This document shows, piece by piece, positions 32,985 through 41,693 of a DNA stretch of 64,000 nucleotides. The translations under genes were made by a program, and so were the position numbers. Position 1 is the stretch's first letter, and the number at the start of each line of letters is the position of its first letter. Source of the stretch: Gracilaria gracilis (taxonomy: Eukaryota; Rhodophyta; Florideophyceae; Gracilariales; Gracilariaceae); NCBI GenBank assembly GCA_030374805.1, contig JARGSG010000258.1:1-64000 (forward strand), in the 5' to 3' direction. Below the pieces are notes generated by a model. It ran no database searches. It had not been told where the DNA came from and saw only the letters and a list, made by a program, of their open reading frames with translations.

Positions 32985-33062
32985 ATGAGTTCTCACGCAC
33001 AAGGCTCTTCTGGGGGACAGGGAGGCCATGGTCGAAAGCGACCTCTTAACAAATGTCTATAG
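32985..33062 (+). promoter_or_regulatory. Overlapping upstream ORF of C2H2 gene 1
   Basis: The ATG at 32985 encodes MSSHAQGSSGGQGGHGRKRP and ends at a TAG that overlaps the main gene's first codons (main ATG at 33053, minus-one frame relative to this one). The encoded start MSSHAQ-SSG and GRKR is retained in unit 2, with some silent third-position changes, suggesting selection on the peptide. One extra A before the main ATG would fuse the two frames. It may be an N-terminal extension reached by frameshifting, or a translation-controlling uORF. Confidence 0.5.
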
Positions 33063-33628
33063 AGTTTCTCCTCAACCCCGAGAGCCCAAGTCCAAAGAGG
33101 TCCAAACGAGGGGGTTATTCGACGAGCTTCCGAATTGAGCGAGGCAGTCCATCTGAGGCAACCTTTTCCGCAAGTGATAGATCAAACAAACCCAATCCAA
33201 GTCCTAAAAGCCCCATGGGTGAGGCAGTGAATGAACGCAGTTCAGGAAGGGGTTCAGCGTCTCCCCGTAACGGCGGACATTCGAAGAGCCCGCCCTGCGC
33301 GTCGGGGAGCATTCCTCACTTTGAGGTTCAAAAACGGCCTGCACCTGTGTTAGAGAGCGCGCCTGGGAGCTTTTGGGCTTTGGGTGGGGCATTCGGTGCA
33401 AATTCTCGACGCCCTAAATATTTGCGCGAGAATGGACGATATCGGTGTGAAAAGCCGGGATGCGAAGCCAATTACGTCCGGAGTTACTCTCTAGCTCGAC
33501 ATTTGAAAAAAAACCACGCAAACCACTTGCTGCACTATTATTGCGGTGTATGCGACATGTACTTTGCTTGCTTAGCTGGCTTTGTAAGGCATGTAAAGGA
33601 ACAGCATCTGTCAATTTCGAAGCCATAA
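33053..33628 (+). CDS. C2H2 zinc-finger protein 1
   Basis: 191 residues from the ATG at 33053. Residues 1-110 are Ser/Pro/Arg-rich and probably disordered (ESPSPKRSKRGG, NERSSGRGSASPR), with a Gly-rich ALGGAFGANSRR just before the fingers. Two zinc fingers follow. The first starts at YRCEKPGC and ends with HLKKNH (C-x4-C-x12-H-x4-H); the second starts at YYCGVC and ends with HVKEQH (C-x2-C-x12-H-x4-H). All eight ligands are present. A nuclear nucleic-acid-binding role is likely. It is a tandem paralog of the gene at 35394; flanks and leader are duplicated too. The second finger and C-terminus differ most. Upstream ATG use would block this frame unless leaky scanning or frameshifting occurs. 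Confidence 0.7.
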   Translation: MSIEFLLNPESPSPKRSKRGGYSTSFRIERGSPSEATFSASDRSNKPNPSPKSPMGEAVNERSSGRGSASPRNGGHSKSPPCASGSIPHFEVQKRPAPVLESAPGSFWALGGAFGANSRRPKYLRENGRYRCEKPGCEANYVRSYSLARHLKKNHANHLLHYYCGVCDMYFACLAGFVRHVKEQHLSISKP

Positions 33629-33815
33629 GAATGCCATGTGCGGCAACGGAAATATGCAAGAACAAATGAGTTGAAAGTTAACAGAAGGTGTTGCGGGCAG
33701 TAATGTAGACTTCGTTTCGGTTGATCCTTGAAAACATCTGTTGATTAAATGTCGCAGACGTATACGTATCAATGTACGTAGGGCAATACGTAAGAGGCCT
33801 TTTGCTGATATCAGG

Positions 33816-34644
33816 GCTTTGCAAAGACCACTTTAGGAAAACCGGCAAAGCTCTAAACAATCTGCTTTTATTGATACGAAATTAGTTTCGGTTTCTTTTC
33901 TTGCACAAATCCCAATTAGTTAGATTGTCTTGAAGACAAACTGCGATACATAACTTTTACATGTAAACCAGAATGACAACGTATAAAGACTTTTTTAGAA
34001 GACAAAAGATAAATTCAGCCTGCTTCTTGAGATAACGTCATGTTGATAGTTTGATTTTGAATTATGCGTTCTGAGAAATACAAAAAGACAATGAAATTGT
34101 AATACTATCAAATTACTAAACCTTTTACTTGCAATGGTTGTTTACCATAATAGATATGTCAGTAGTTTATTATGGTTAGAACTTGGTTTGGGACCAATAT
34201 TGCTCTGTACGGCAATGTTTTGGATGCCTACTAAGAAATGTCCCGAAACAAGCTATGTGTAAGGTTTCTTTTATTTCAATTCTACTTTGAAACTGCTGTC
34301 AGCTTTCTACATACACCAGCGGTAAGATTTCACAACAGTGCCAAAATTGAAACACAAGACCATTTTAGTCTGTAACGGTAGTTTTCTAATAGATTTTTGG
34401 AAAACTAGCTCTGCTTTAGATCAAAGTAGCCCGATTTCTACCTTTGCGAAAACTTGAAGTCATTCCTTGGTTCACAATAAAGTGTTTTTCCTCCTTGATT
34501 CCCGAGCATTATAGTCGCAAAGAACTTCTGTGAATGATTTAGTTGTTTATAAATCCTTAAAGCAGAGCAGTATTGTATGAAACCGTAATAGAGGTGTGCC
34601 TTCCTTGCATTCTCATATGTTGGTAACTATACTGAAAATACTAA
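33816..34644. other. AT-rich spacer between the duplicated units
   Basis: AT-rich DNA without a recognised gene, ending in the large palindrome at 34645. Confidence 0.5.
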
Positions 34645-34781
34645 AATAACCAAGCAAGCAGTCTCTGTCATCATGATGTCAATGACATCATGATGACAGA
34701 GACTGCTTGCGTAACGCAAGCAGTCTCTGTCATCATGATGTCATTGACATCATGATGACAGAGACTGCTTGCTTGGTTATT
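34645..34781. repeat. Perfect 137-base nested palindrome
   Basis: The sequence from AATAACC to GGTTATT is an exact inverted repeat centred on 34713 (within CGTAACG). Each half is itself nearly self-complementary: CAAGCAGTCTCTGTCATC, GATGTCAATGACATC, then the complement back to CTTG. The only asymmetry within a half is the central AA/TT. It can form one long hairpin or two side-by-side cruciforms. It lies between the two C2H2 units. It may be a head-to-head pair of a small foldback element. Confidence 0.9.
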
Positions 34782-35323
34782 CAGTGCATGGATTTTTATT
34801 ATAGTTGACCATTTGCGGTGCTTTCACAATATGGAACAAAATGCACAATTGTACTTCTTTACAGCCGGAAAACGCAGCGTCTGCCAGTTTTGAAGTAAAC
34901 TTTTCAGAAATTGGAAGATGGCTCCTTTTGAAAAATACTTTTCATGAAAGATTTTGTTCTTTACTTAGACAAAGGCGATTTGGGCTCTTGTACAGCAGAG
35001 CTTTGCTATTTTTCAATTCATATTTTACGTAAATTTTGTCGAACAATTCTTCTTCTGCTGTTTCTTCACATTCATCACATCTACTTTGTTCAACCCCGGA
35101 ACGGATATGAAGGAACTTAAGAACAAAGTATCCATTTCCGTTCCTAGTTGCAACCTCGATGTTCCGTTCAAAGGAACTACCCCTTATCTCTCTGAGAACG
35201 ACGGATTGGGATTACGTAAATAAACACATCTCCTTCTTACCCTTCCAGCATCAAGTCGCAAGAATCTCACCGCTGAAACAAATTTATTGTATCCAAGGCT
35301 GTACCGATTTTTAAGAATTAACC

Positions 35324-35479
35324 ATGAGCTCTCACGCACAACGCTCTTCTGGGAGAGGGGGAGGCCAGGGTCGAAAACGAGCTCTTGAAAAAAATGTCTA
35401 CAGAGTTCCTCCTCAATCCCGAGAGTCCGATTTCGAAGAAGTCCAGACGAGAAGGTCATTCGATGAACGCCGGAAGTAA
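35324..35479 (+). promoter_or_regulatory. Overlapping upstream ORF of C2H2 gene 2
   Basis: The ATG at 35324 encodes 51 residues, starting MSSHAQRSSGRGGGQGRKR and running past the main ATG (35394) in the plus-one frame to a TAA at 35477-35479. The overlap occurs at a run of seven A residues before TG; six would fuse the frames. In unit 1 the length is off by one in the other direction. This ORF is twice as long as its unit-1 counterpart only because its frame differs after the A-run. Confidence 0.5.
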
Positions 35480-35999
35480 GCCAGGCAGTCCATCCGGTCG
35501 ATCACACGAGTCTAATTCAAATTCTAAAAGCTCTAAGGGTGAGGCAAGTAATGAACGCAGTTCGGGACGGGGTTCAGCGTCTCCACGTGACCGCGGTTAT
35601 TCGAGTAGGAACCCAAGCGCATCGCGAAGTAAAATTGACGCTGAGGATGAAATCACGCCTGCACCGGCAGCAGCGAGTGCGTCTGGTGGCGTTGGCGCTT
35701 TGGGTGGGGCATTTGGTGCAAATTCTGGGCGCCGTAAATATGTGCGCGAGAATGGACGATTTTGGTGTCGAGAGCCCGGGTGTAGAGCCAGTTACATCCA
35801 CAGAACGTCCCTATCGCGGCATGTAAGAGTAAATCACAACACCGACTTGGAGCTTCATGAGTGCGACAAATGCAATTTCAGGTGTTCTTTCTTATCTGAC
35901 TTGGTAAGCCATCAAAACAAGAAACATGGGTCAGCTGCAGAGTCACATCAAAGGCATCAAACCGAGAAGGATGCGTCAACTTCCGAGACACATGAATGA
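35394..35999 (+). CDS. C2H2 zinc-finger protein 2
   Basis: 201 residues from the ATG at 35394; the frame also extends three codons up to a TTG, which was not used. The N-terminal half is Ser/Arg/Lys-rich and matches protein 1 (MSTEFLLNPESP, NERSSGRGSASPR, ALGGAFGANSGRRKY, RENGRF). Finger 1 starts FWCREPGC and ends HVRVNH; finger 2 starts HECDKC and ends HQNKKH, both with complete C2H2 ligands. A His/Glu/Thr-rich tail (HQRHQTEKDASTSETHE) is not found in protein 1. An Ala/Pro stretch (TPAPAAASASGG) replaces part of protein 1's linker. Probable nuclear DNA- or RNA-binding protein; targets unknown. Confidence 0.7.
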   Translation: MSTEFLLNPESPISKKSRREGHSMNAGSKPGSPSGRSHESNSNSKSSKGEASNERSSGRGSASPRDRGYSSRNPSASRSKIDAEDEITPAPAAASASGGVGALGGAFGANSGRRKYVRENGRFWCREPGCRASYIHRTSLSRHVRVNHNTDLELHECDKCNFRCSFLSDLVSHQNKKHGSAAESHQRHQTEKDASTSETHE

Positions 36000-36220
36000 C
36001 ATGTGTGTCATCAGAAGTATAAAAAGAAAAATCAGTTGAAAGTACACCTAAGTTATTGCGACCGGTAATGTAGACTCAGTTCCGGTTGATCCTTAAAAAC
36101 AAATGTGTATTAAATGGAATGAATGATAATTGTGACACTCACAATGTAAAAGGACACTGATGTACTCTACACACATGTGTACGCAGAAGGCCCCTAACAT
36201 AAGCGGCCTTCTGCTGGGAT

Positions 36221-36776
36221 AAAGTGAAAGAATGAGTTAATGCTTCTCTAATCTTGATCTTATGGCTTAGCATATCAAAAATCTCTTTGAAACTCGGGAC
36301 TCGTCCAATAACTATTTCCTTTTGCTCTCGGAAGACAGGTGATGAACGAGACTGATCTTCAGACCGGTGCGTTTCTCATGGTCGGACCAGTGGTCGTTAC
36401 CCCCACCCTGGTTCCGGGAAGAGAGAGGATTTCACCTGGAGCGTGCGGGAAAACCTTGAAGTCGGGATGGAAGGCGCGATTTCAATGTATATTGAGAACT
36501 GCTGCAGTATAATCGCAAGAACAAATTAATATGTAATCGTAGAAACACACAAGAAGCCTAGAACAGTATAGAACTTTATTGAAACACTATAAAAGGATGA
36601 GTAGAATCACAGGCTTGACGGAAGATAGAGGTCAAGCCGAGTGTCAGTGATTAACAACCGCTTTTGTTTTATAATGCTTTTGTTTTATAGAATGGTCACT
36701 AACTAAAATTCAAATCAACTTTCAGCGAAGCTATCTCGCACGCATACTATCATTCTCAATTAGCTCAGCGCCGTCT
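36221..36776. other. Intergenic stretch without recognised gene
   Basis: It holds the 3' flank of the minus-strand gene that ends at 36777. A 16-base near-direct repeat (CTTTTGTTTTATA) occurs twice at about 36660-36690. Confidence 0.45.
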
Positions 36777-39700
36777 TCACTCGAGTTTCTCCACCGTCAC
36801 GGAGAACTCGGCACTACCCATCCCGAGCTTGTTTGTAGCTGATATGGTGTGAGTTGTGGTGCCAGCTGTTGGAGACTGGTCAGTCGGTCCGACTTCACCA
36901 TTCGCACTGTCGAGCTTCAGAAAGTTGGGAAGACTTGGCGTCACGGAAAAGCTATGCTTCAAACTGGGCGCAAACGTGAATTTGGGGCTGTACACTTGGT
37001 ACTGCCCAAGTTCCGTGCCGGCAACAAACGACAAATCCTGCATTTCCATCCCAACGGGCCTCATACCTTCCATGTTAAGAGTCCATGGCTTGCGTGTCGT
37101 CGTCATAACCACCTGCCCATCAGAAACGCCGAGGTACTTCTTGGACTTCGCGCCCACCAGTTCGATGACGAAATTAGCTTTTGAGAAATGTTCATCGTCC
37201 ATCGTCACCGTACCCGAAACAACGAATTTCCATCTCCAATTTACCTCTTGCGAGCGAGTAGTATTCCTGGTGTCTGCATCGCTGCCCGGGTCAACGGTCG
37301 TGAAGCAGATTTGGTCATCATTCTTCACAGAGAGCAGTACACAATCAGAATAGCCATCGTCCTCATTGCCCACAGCGGTGAATACTACGCTTTCCCCGAA
37401 ACTATTGCTTGTGACATTCATCACATAATTCGGCGAATTGTCATTGGTACCAAGACCGACCGGCTTGTCCAGTTCAGCACGCAAATGCTTCCCGGTAGTC
37501 TGTGGAGAGAGTGTGAAGCCGAGCACTTCGTAACCCCTGGAAACAGAAGAGTATGTTTCGACATACTCAACAGCCCCGCACTTCGTGGTCAAATCCAGTC
37601 CAGCCGGTTTCACATAATCATTGATAAATTCTTCGATCGGGTCAGGTGGGTTCTGAAACAGAGACGCAATCGCAAGTCCAAGGCTGATGATGGAAAGGAT
37701 CGTTCCAAGCGGTCCCGCAATAGACACGATGGTGGAAAGAAGCAATTTCTCCGCTCCCTTCTTAAGGAACCACTTCCCGACTACGGAACAAATTGTGAGA
37801 GCACCTGCCACAATACCAGTGATGTCGGCCGCGAGCATGAGACCGGTATCGCCCTTCACGATGCCTGCGATGTCAAATACAATGCCAGCAACTTCAAACA
37901 ATGCACCGAGACTTGGTCCAACGAATTTGTCCAACTTTTTCCCCACCCTTTTTGATGTGCTTTCGATCTGATTGGAAGGGATCCGGAATACATTTGTGGC
38001 AGTCTTCCCATACATGTCGGCTATGTACCTACTCACAGAATCGCCGACCTTCTTAATTCCGCTACTCACTTTCTTCAGAAACTTCTTCACCCCCCCGTCA
38101 TCCATCTTTGAAAACGTGGCCATCCTCGAGGTTTTGGTGTGCCCCTTTGCATCGAATTCCTCTCCGAATTTGATTCCTTTCCTCATACCTTGGTACACGG
38201 TTTGCACGACGAACTGGGACGTGAAAGTAATTAATTGCGCCTTCTCCCATTCGCCCAGCTCGCCGTACGAATTCCACCCCATGAATATCAAGAATATTTG
38301 AGCGCCTCCCATGGACATCATTAACACCTTACAAAACGTCTTGGATGTGACTGCTCCAAATTCCGTTTTTTCTTTGATTGACTTGTACAAATTTTTCATG
38401 AGCATCGGATGGGAATTGAGACCAAAGCTTCCAGAGGCCAATTTGCGCAACGTCGACAACGTTTCATCCAGCATTTCTTCATAGTTTTCTGCGTCAAGCA
38501 CAGCTTGAATGTCTGCGGCAGCCTGAGTCAACTCATCACTGTCGCTTTCTAGACACAGTTCCACAAACCGCTCAAGGTAAGCAGTTATCATGTCCGGGGG
38601 TAACTCATCATTCGTATAGTCCAACATGCTTAACAACATGGATGTACCCAAGAACGTATTCAACGTATCGACATACTCACTCGCGAAAAAGTTGGAGGAA
38701 TCCATTGCCGTAAGGACATTAATATGTTGCTGACTAAGACGCGTGATTTCCGTTCCATCCCCGTTTCCCTGCGAAATACTAAGGGCTATCTTGTATTTTG
38801 AGAGCATCGACGGATCCGTTACGTACGTGTAGTAGTGGAAAGCCCAGTACAACTTCATCGACTTTGCATACTCTGCGGCAATCTTAACGTGATTTTTGAG
38901 ATCCGTCTTCAACGTTTCACCCGGACCTTCGTAAATGAATTCGTCAATTTCCCAGCATTGAAGTTCGGTCTCCTCATCAATTCTTGATGTATACGAAGCG
39001 GCATTTTCCTCCTGGTCCTTCACATAATTCGGGGTCGCTTGCTCTTTCTCGGCCCAATGGTGCTGGAAAAGCAGTTGCATATGTTTCTGATACACGGGAG
39101 AAGAGGACGTTTCTTCCGAAAATCGCGTTTCTGCTCGTTTTGAGTTGATAAGTTTAGCGCTCTCACTCGTCGAGTCCTTGAGCTTTATGCAAAGTACCGT
39201 GGTGGAAAGCGTCTTGTAATATTCTTCTGGGTCTAGTTGGTTACCCTCTTCATCCGTCACCGGGGTGTTTGCAATATTGTCAAGATATCCAGAGAGTACG
39301 GGTTGCGGTGCACTGTCAAAGAGCTTCTGCCACAACTTTTTCGGAATATAACTGTTAATAATTTCCCATAAGTCGGCTAGGGCGCCTTGCTGCACAGCAT
39401 CATACCAATCTCCGTCATCATCTTTTGTGAATGGAGTCATAGTTAGCAAACCAGAGATGTCCAGAATGTATTCATCCTCAGAGAAGAGCGATCTGTGCGT
39501 TTCGGTACCCAGAAGAGAACCAACAGTGCGATACAGAGATGGATTCGCCCGAATTGCATCGTAAGCTTCCTCGGCATCAAGTCGCACCACGTTCAAATCA
39601 TGATCGAGGCTCAGTGCAGAGGACCCATCTGACTCAAATGATATTACACCACTTGTTGGAAGCCCAAGTTTCTTTTGGAGTGTAGGCGATAACCCTTTCC

Positions 39701-40643
39701 ACTGCAGCACATTTCCTTTGACGAAGGACTTTAGGCGTTTCGGCTGCTTGCCGTCCACTTTGATCTTGCCATCAAAAATTCCAAAAGGAGCCGCGTGCTT
39801 CGCACTTCTATAGTAACCACAGATATATGGAGAAGGTTGCTTCCCTTTCAAACCATACAGATCTCCTTTGTGCTCTTCATCAATACAGAATGCACCGTCA
39901 ACCTCATCTCCCATTAAGTTCTCGAAAGCTTGAAGCTGAGATGGAATGAAGAAGCTTTCTTCGGGAAGGGTGTTGAGAAATGTTATGTTCCACCCATACA
40001 ACTCTCCCTTTTCACCTAATTCGACACTACCCGAAGAAAGTCCGCCGTCTATATCGAACTGCTCCGTGATTTCGAAATCCAAATCTTCGAACTCAAAAGA
40101 GAAGGAAGGGGGTCTCATAGGTCCATTATCAATAATTGTATACTTGAGGCGGAGCGTACTCTCACTCCACTTTGCATTTTTCCATTCGGAGCATTGCGGA
40201 TTCCATGATATGCCTGTCTGGTTCATACCCTCATATATATACGTGGCGCCGACGTTTTCCGCAGAGTCGCAAATGTAGTTTGTACTGGATCCGCCTCTGA
40301 TGCTCAAGAGGTCTGACATGGATCCAAGTGTGCCAGACGCAACGGAATTCTCACTATGAAACGAGAGATAACCGCCACCATAGAGGTAGCTCCAGGAAAG
40401 AACACGATCATGAGGATCATACTTAAAAAGTTTGGATGGGACTGGAATCTCATCCAAAAACAACTGGTATGCGCGCTCTCCAGTTTTCGCAGTGGGCGAA
40501 GCATAGGGCACTAGAGAAAGAACCGATGGGATGTGACGGCTCGGTGGCACGTCGCCGTCGGGCTTGATGACGAAGTTGAGGGGTTTGATATCCTTTCTAC
40601 GAACCTCTGCCTTGATGGCGAGGATATTGTCGTTGGAGACCAT
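36777..40643 (-). CDS. Large multidomain protein with hydrophobic hairpin region and C-terminal Ig-like domain
   Basis: A single clean frame of 1288 residues from the ATG at 40643 (the frame extends four codons further to a TTG). There is no signal peptide. The N-terminal half is mixed alpha/beta with acidic patches and contains GELYGWNITF and LYGLKGKQPS. The middle (about 560-760) is rich in amphipathic helices. Around 771-793 is LMMSMGGAQIFLIFMGW. Residues about 909-1000 form an extended hydrophobic stretch (LFEVAGIVFDIAGIVKG, ITGIVAGALTICSVVG, IVSIAGPLGTILSIISLGLA) that could be a membrane-inserting hairpin. The last 65 residues look like a putative Ig (He_PIG) domain: LPNFLKLDSANGEVG then HTISATNKLGMGSAEF. 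The overall family was not recognised; membrane insertion is inference. It is divergent from the Hint-domain gene at 41694. Confidence 0.75.
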   Translation of the reverse strand: MVSNDNILAIKAEVRRKDIKPLNFVIKPDGDVPPSRHIPSVLSLVPYASPTAKTGERAYQLFLDEIPVPSKLFKYDPHDRVLSWSYLYGGGYLSFHSENSVASGTLGSMSDLLSIRGGSSTNYICDSAENVGATYIYEGMNQTGISWNPQCSEWKNAKWSESTLRLKYTIIDNGPMRPPSFSFEFEDLDFEITEQFDIDGGLSSGSVELGEKGELYGWNITFLNTLPEESFFIPSQLQAFENLMGDEVDGAFCIDEEHKGDLYGLKGKQPSPYICGYYRSAKHAAPFGIFDGKIKVDGKQPKRLKSFVKGNVLQWKGLSPTLQKKLGLPTSGVISFESDGSSALSLDHDLNVVRLDAEEAYDAIRANPSLYRTVGSLLGTETHRSLFSEDEYILDISGLLTMTPFTKDDDGDWYDAVQQGALADLWEIINSYIPKKLWQKLFDSAPQPVLSGYLDNIANTPVTDEEGNQLDPEEYYKTLSTTVLCIKLKDSTSESAKLINSKRAETRFSEETSSSPVYQKHMQLLFQHHWAEKEQATPNYVKDQEENAASYTSRIDEETELQCWEIDEFIYEGPGETLKTDLKNHVKIAAEYAKSMKLYWAFHYYTYVTDPSMLSKYKIALSISQGNGDGTEITRLSQQHINVLTAMDSSNFFASEYVDTLNTFLGTSMLLSMLDYTNDELPPDMITAYLERFVELCLESDSDELTQAAADIQAVLDAENYEEMLDETLSTLRKLASGSFGLNSHPMLMKNLYKSIKEKTEFGAVTSKTFCKVLMMSMGGAQIFLIFMGWNSYGELGEWEKAQLITFTSQFVVQTVYQGMRKGIKFGEEFDAKGHTKTSRMATFSKMDDGGVKKFLKKVSSGIKKVGDSVSRYIADMYGKTATNVFRIPSNQIESTSKRVGKKLDKFVGPSLGALFEVAGIVFDIAGIVKGDTGLMLAADITGIVAGALTICSVVGKWFLKKGAEKLLLSTIVSIAGPLGTILSIISLGLAIASLFQNPPDPIEEFINDYVKPAGLDLTTKCGAVEYVETYSSVSRGYEVLGFTLSPQTTGKHLRAELDKPVGLGTNDNSPNYVMNVTSNSFGESVVFTAVGNEDDGYSDCVLLSVKNDDQICFTTVDPGSDADTRNTTRSQEVNWRWKFVVSGTVTMDDEHFSKANFVIELVGAKSKKYLGVSDGQVVMTTTRKPWTLNMEGMRPVGMEMQDLSFVAGTELGQYQVYSPKFTFAPSLKHSFSVTPSLPNFLKLDSANGEVGPTDQSPTAGTTTHTISATNKLGMGSAEFSVTVEKLE

Positions 40644-40751
40644 ATGTGACAGCAACTGTATGAGAGGTGTTGTAGAGATGATGCTTCAGAAGATGAGGAG
40701 TGAATGTGAGGTGAGTGCGACGTACAAGAAGCGGACGACGAAAAGGAGGAG

Positions 40752-40759
40752 TATTTATG
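40752..40759 (-). promoter_or_regulatory. TATA-like box of the large minus-strand gene
   Basis: The minus strand reads CATAAATA 109 bases upstream of the ATG at 40643. The same octamer occurs before the galaxin-like gene. Confidence 0.45.
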
Positions 40760-41693
40760 GTGTCTGGTGTTGACGCGTGTGGGCCTACCCGATGGCGTTC
40801 GGCACCAAATGATGGCTTGTTTGGAAGCCAAGGTGCACAGGCTCTCTGAGCGTTGAAAAGTTGTCAATTTGAACATGAGGCAGCCTCAATCAGGAGCTGT
40901 TGCTTGTTGAGCAAATACGCAATGTAGGTGGGCGAATATAGCGTCATTATCATACGCAAGAAGCGCACACGTGCGCAAAAAGCACTGTGTGAGGAGCATG
41001 ATAGAGATGTTGATGTGTGTCGTATCGTATCAAAGGAATTGGGTATATATAGACGTTGCTTCGAATTTGCGTATTGCCAAGCTGAAAGCCCCCTACACTA
41101 CGTGGCTTGGGGTAGGCTCGGTTTGTGTACGTGCTCGGTTTGTGTACGTGCTCGGTTTGTGGGTAGGCTCGGTTTGTGTACTGTATGAAGTCAACCGTTT
41201 TGCATCAGAGCATACACTAGTGACTGGTGTAGAGCGCGAAGGGGTGAAGATAAACAAGGGGCACAATTGCGTGCGCCTCGTGTTTCGCTTTATAGCGCAT
41301 CGGTCAGCGTATAAGCTGAGATTGACGAGAAAGTGATGGACACATGTGCGTGGTAGTGTTTGTGATTGACGAACGAAAATGAGGTATTGTCGTTGCTGAA
41401 CACAGCGATAGCGGGCGAGTGGTTTATGATACTGATGGCATTACACACAACGTAACCTTACATCCCGTTTGCCTACGTGGGCCAAAAGCATGCAGAGCGT
41501 ATACACCAACTCCGAAGCCGGTACATGTCCCGGCCGGTACACGTCCCGCCATAGCAGATACCTGTGCAAGTAGCTCTCTTATCGTAAGTTACTACCATCT
41601 CCCAGTGTCCTTCCAGCTGTGCGCTTTCTAGTACTTGAGCGGCCTCGCGCGCTCCCACCGCCTGTGCCAAAGTTAACAACGTCAGTCATCGAC
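40760..41693. other. Divergent intergenic region with minisatellite
   Basis: This is the shared upstream region of the two large divergent genes. It contains a 17-base minisatellite (41111-41178) and TATATATAG at 41044-41052, 640 bases before the plus-strand ATG. No gene is recognised inside. Confidence 0.45.
41111..41178. repeat. 17-base minisatellite, four units
   Basis: Units of the form GTACGTGCTCGGTTTGT or GGGTAGGCTCGGTTTGT are repeated head to tail. Confidence 0.85.

Larger units (their letters stand above)
32040..33815 (+). repeat. Tandem duplication, unit 1 (C2H2 gene)
   Basis: Unit 1 aligns with unit 2 (34865-36220) from AACGCAGCGTCTGCCAGTT (about 32065 / 34870) through the promoter, gene and 3' region to the GGCCTT-TGCTG stretch. 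Unit 1 is interrupted by about 400 extra GC-richer bases between about 32110 and 32520. The match includes the 5' leader (CTTCCAGCATCAAGTC) and the 3' phrase GGTTGATCCTTRAAAAC. Confidence 0.8.
34865..36220 (+). repeat. Tandem duplication, unit 2 (C2H2 gene)
   Basis: Direct-orientation counterpart of unit 1. Its 3' end contains a stem-loop at 36183-36214 (GCAGAAGGCC / GGCCTTCTGC) about 190 bases after the stop codon. Unit 1 keeps only a degenerate form of it. Confidence 0.8.

Noticed and set aside
33115..33401. Minus-strand frames across the C2H2 gene
   Set aside because: They are shadows of a plus-strand gene with two complete zinc fingers and a duplicated paralog.
37188..37955. 255-residue plus-strand frame inside the 1288-residue gene
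   Set aside because: Antisense shadow; composition and lack of an ATG-led start do not support it, while the minus frame is intact for 3.9 kb.
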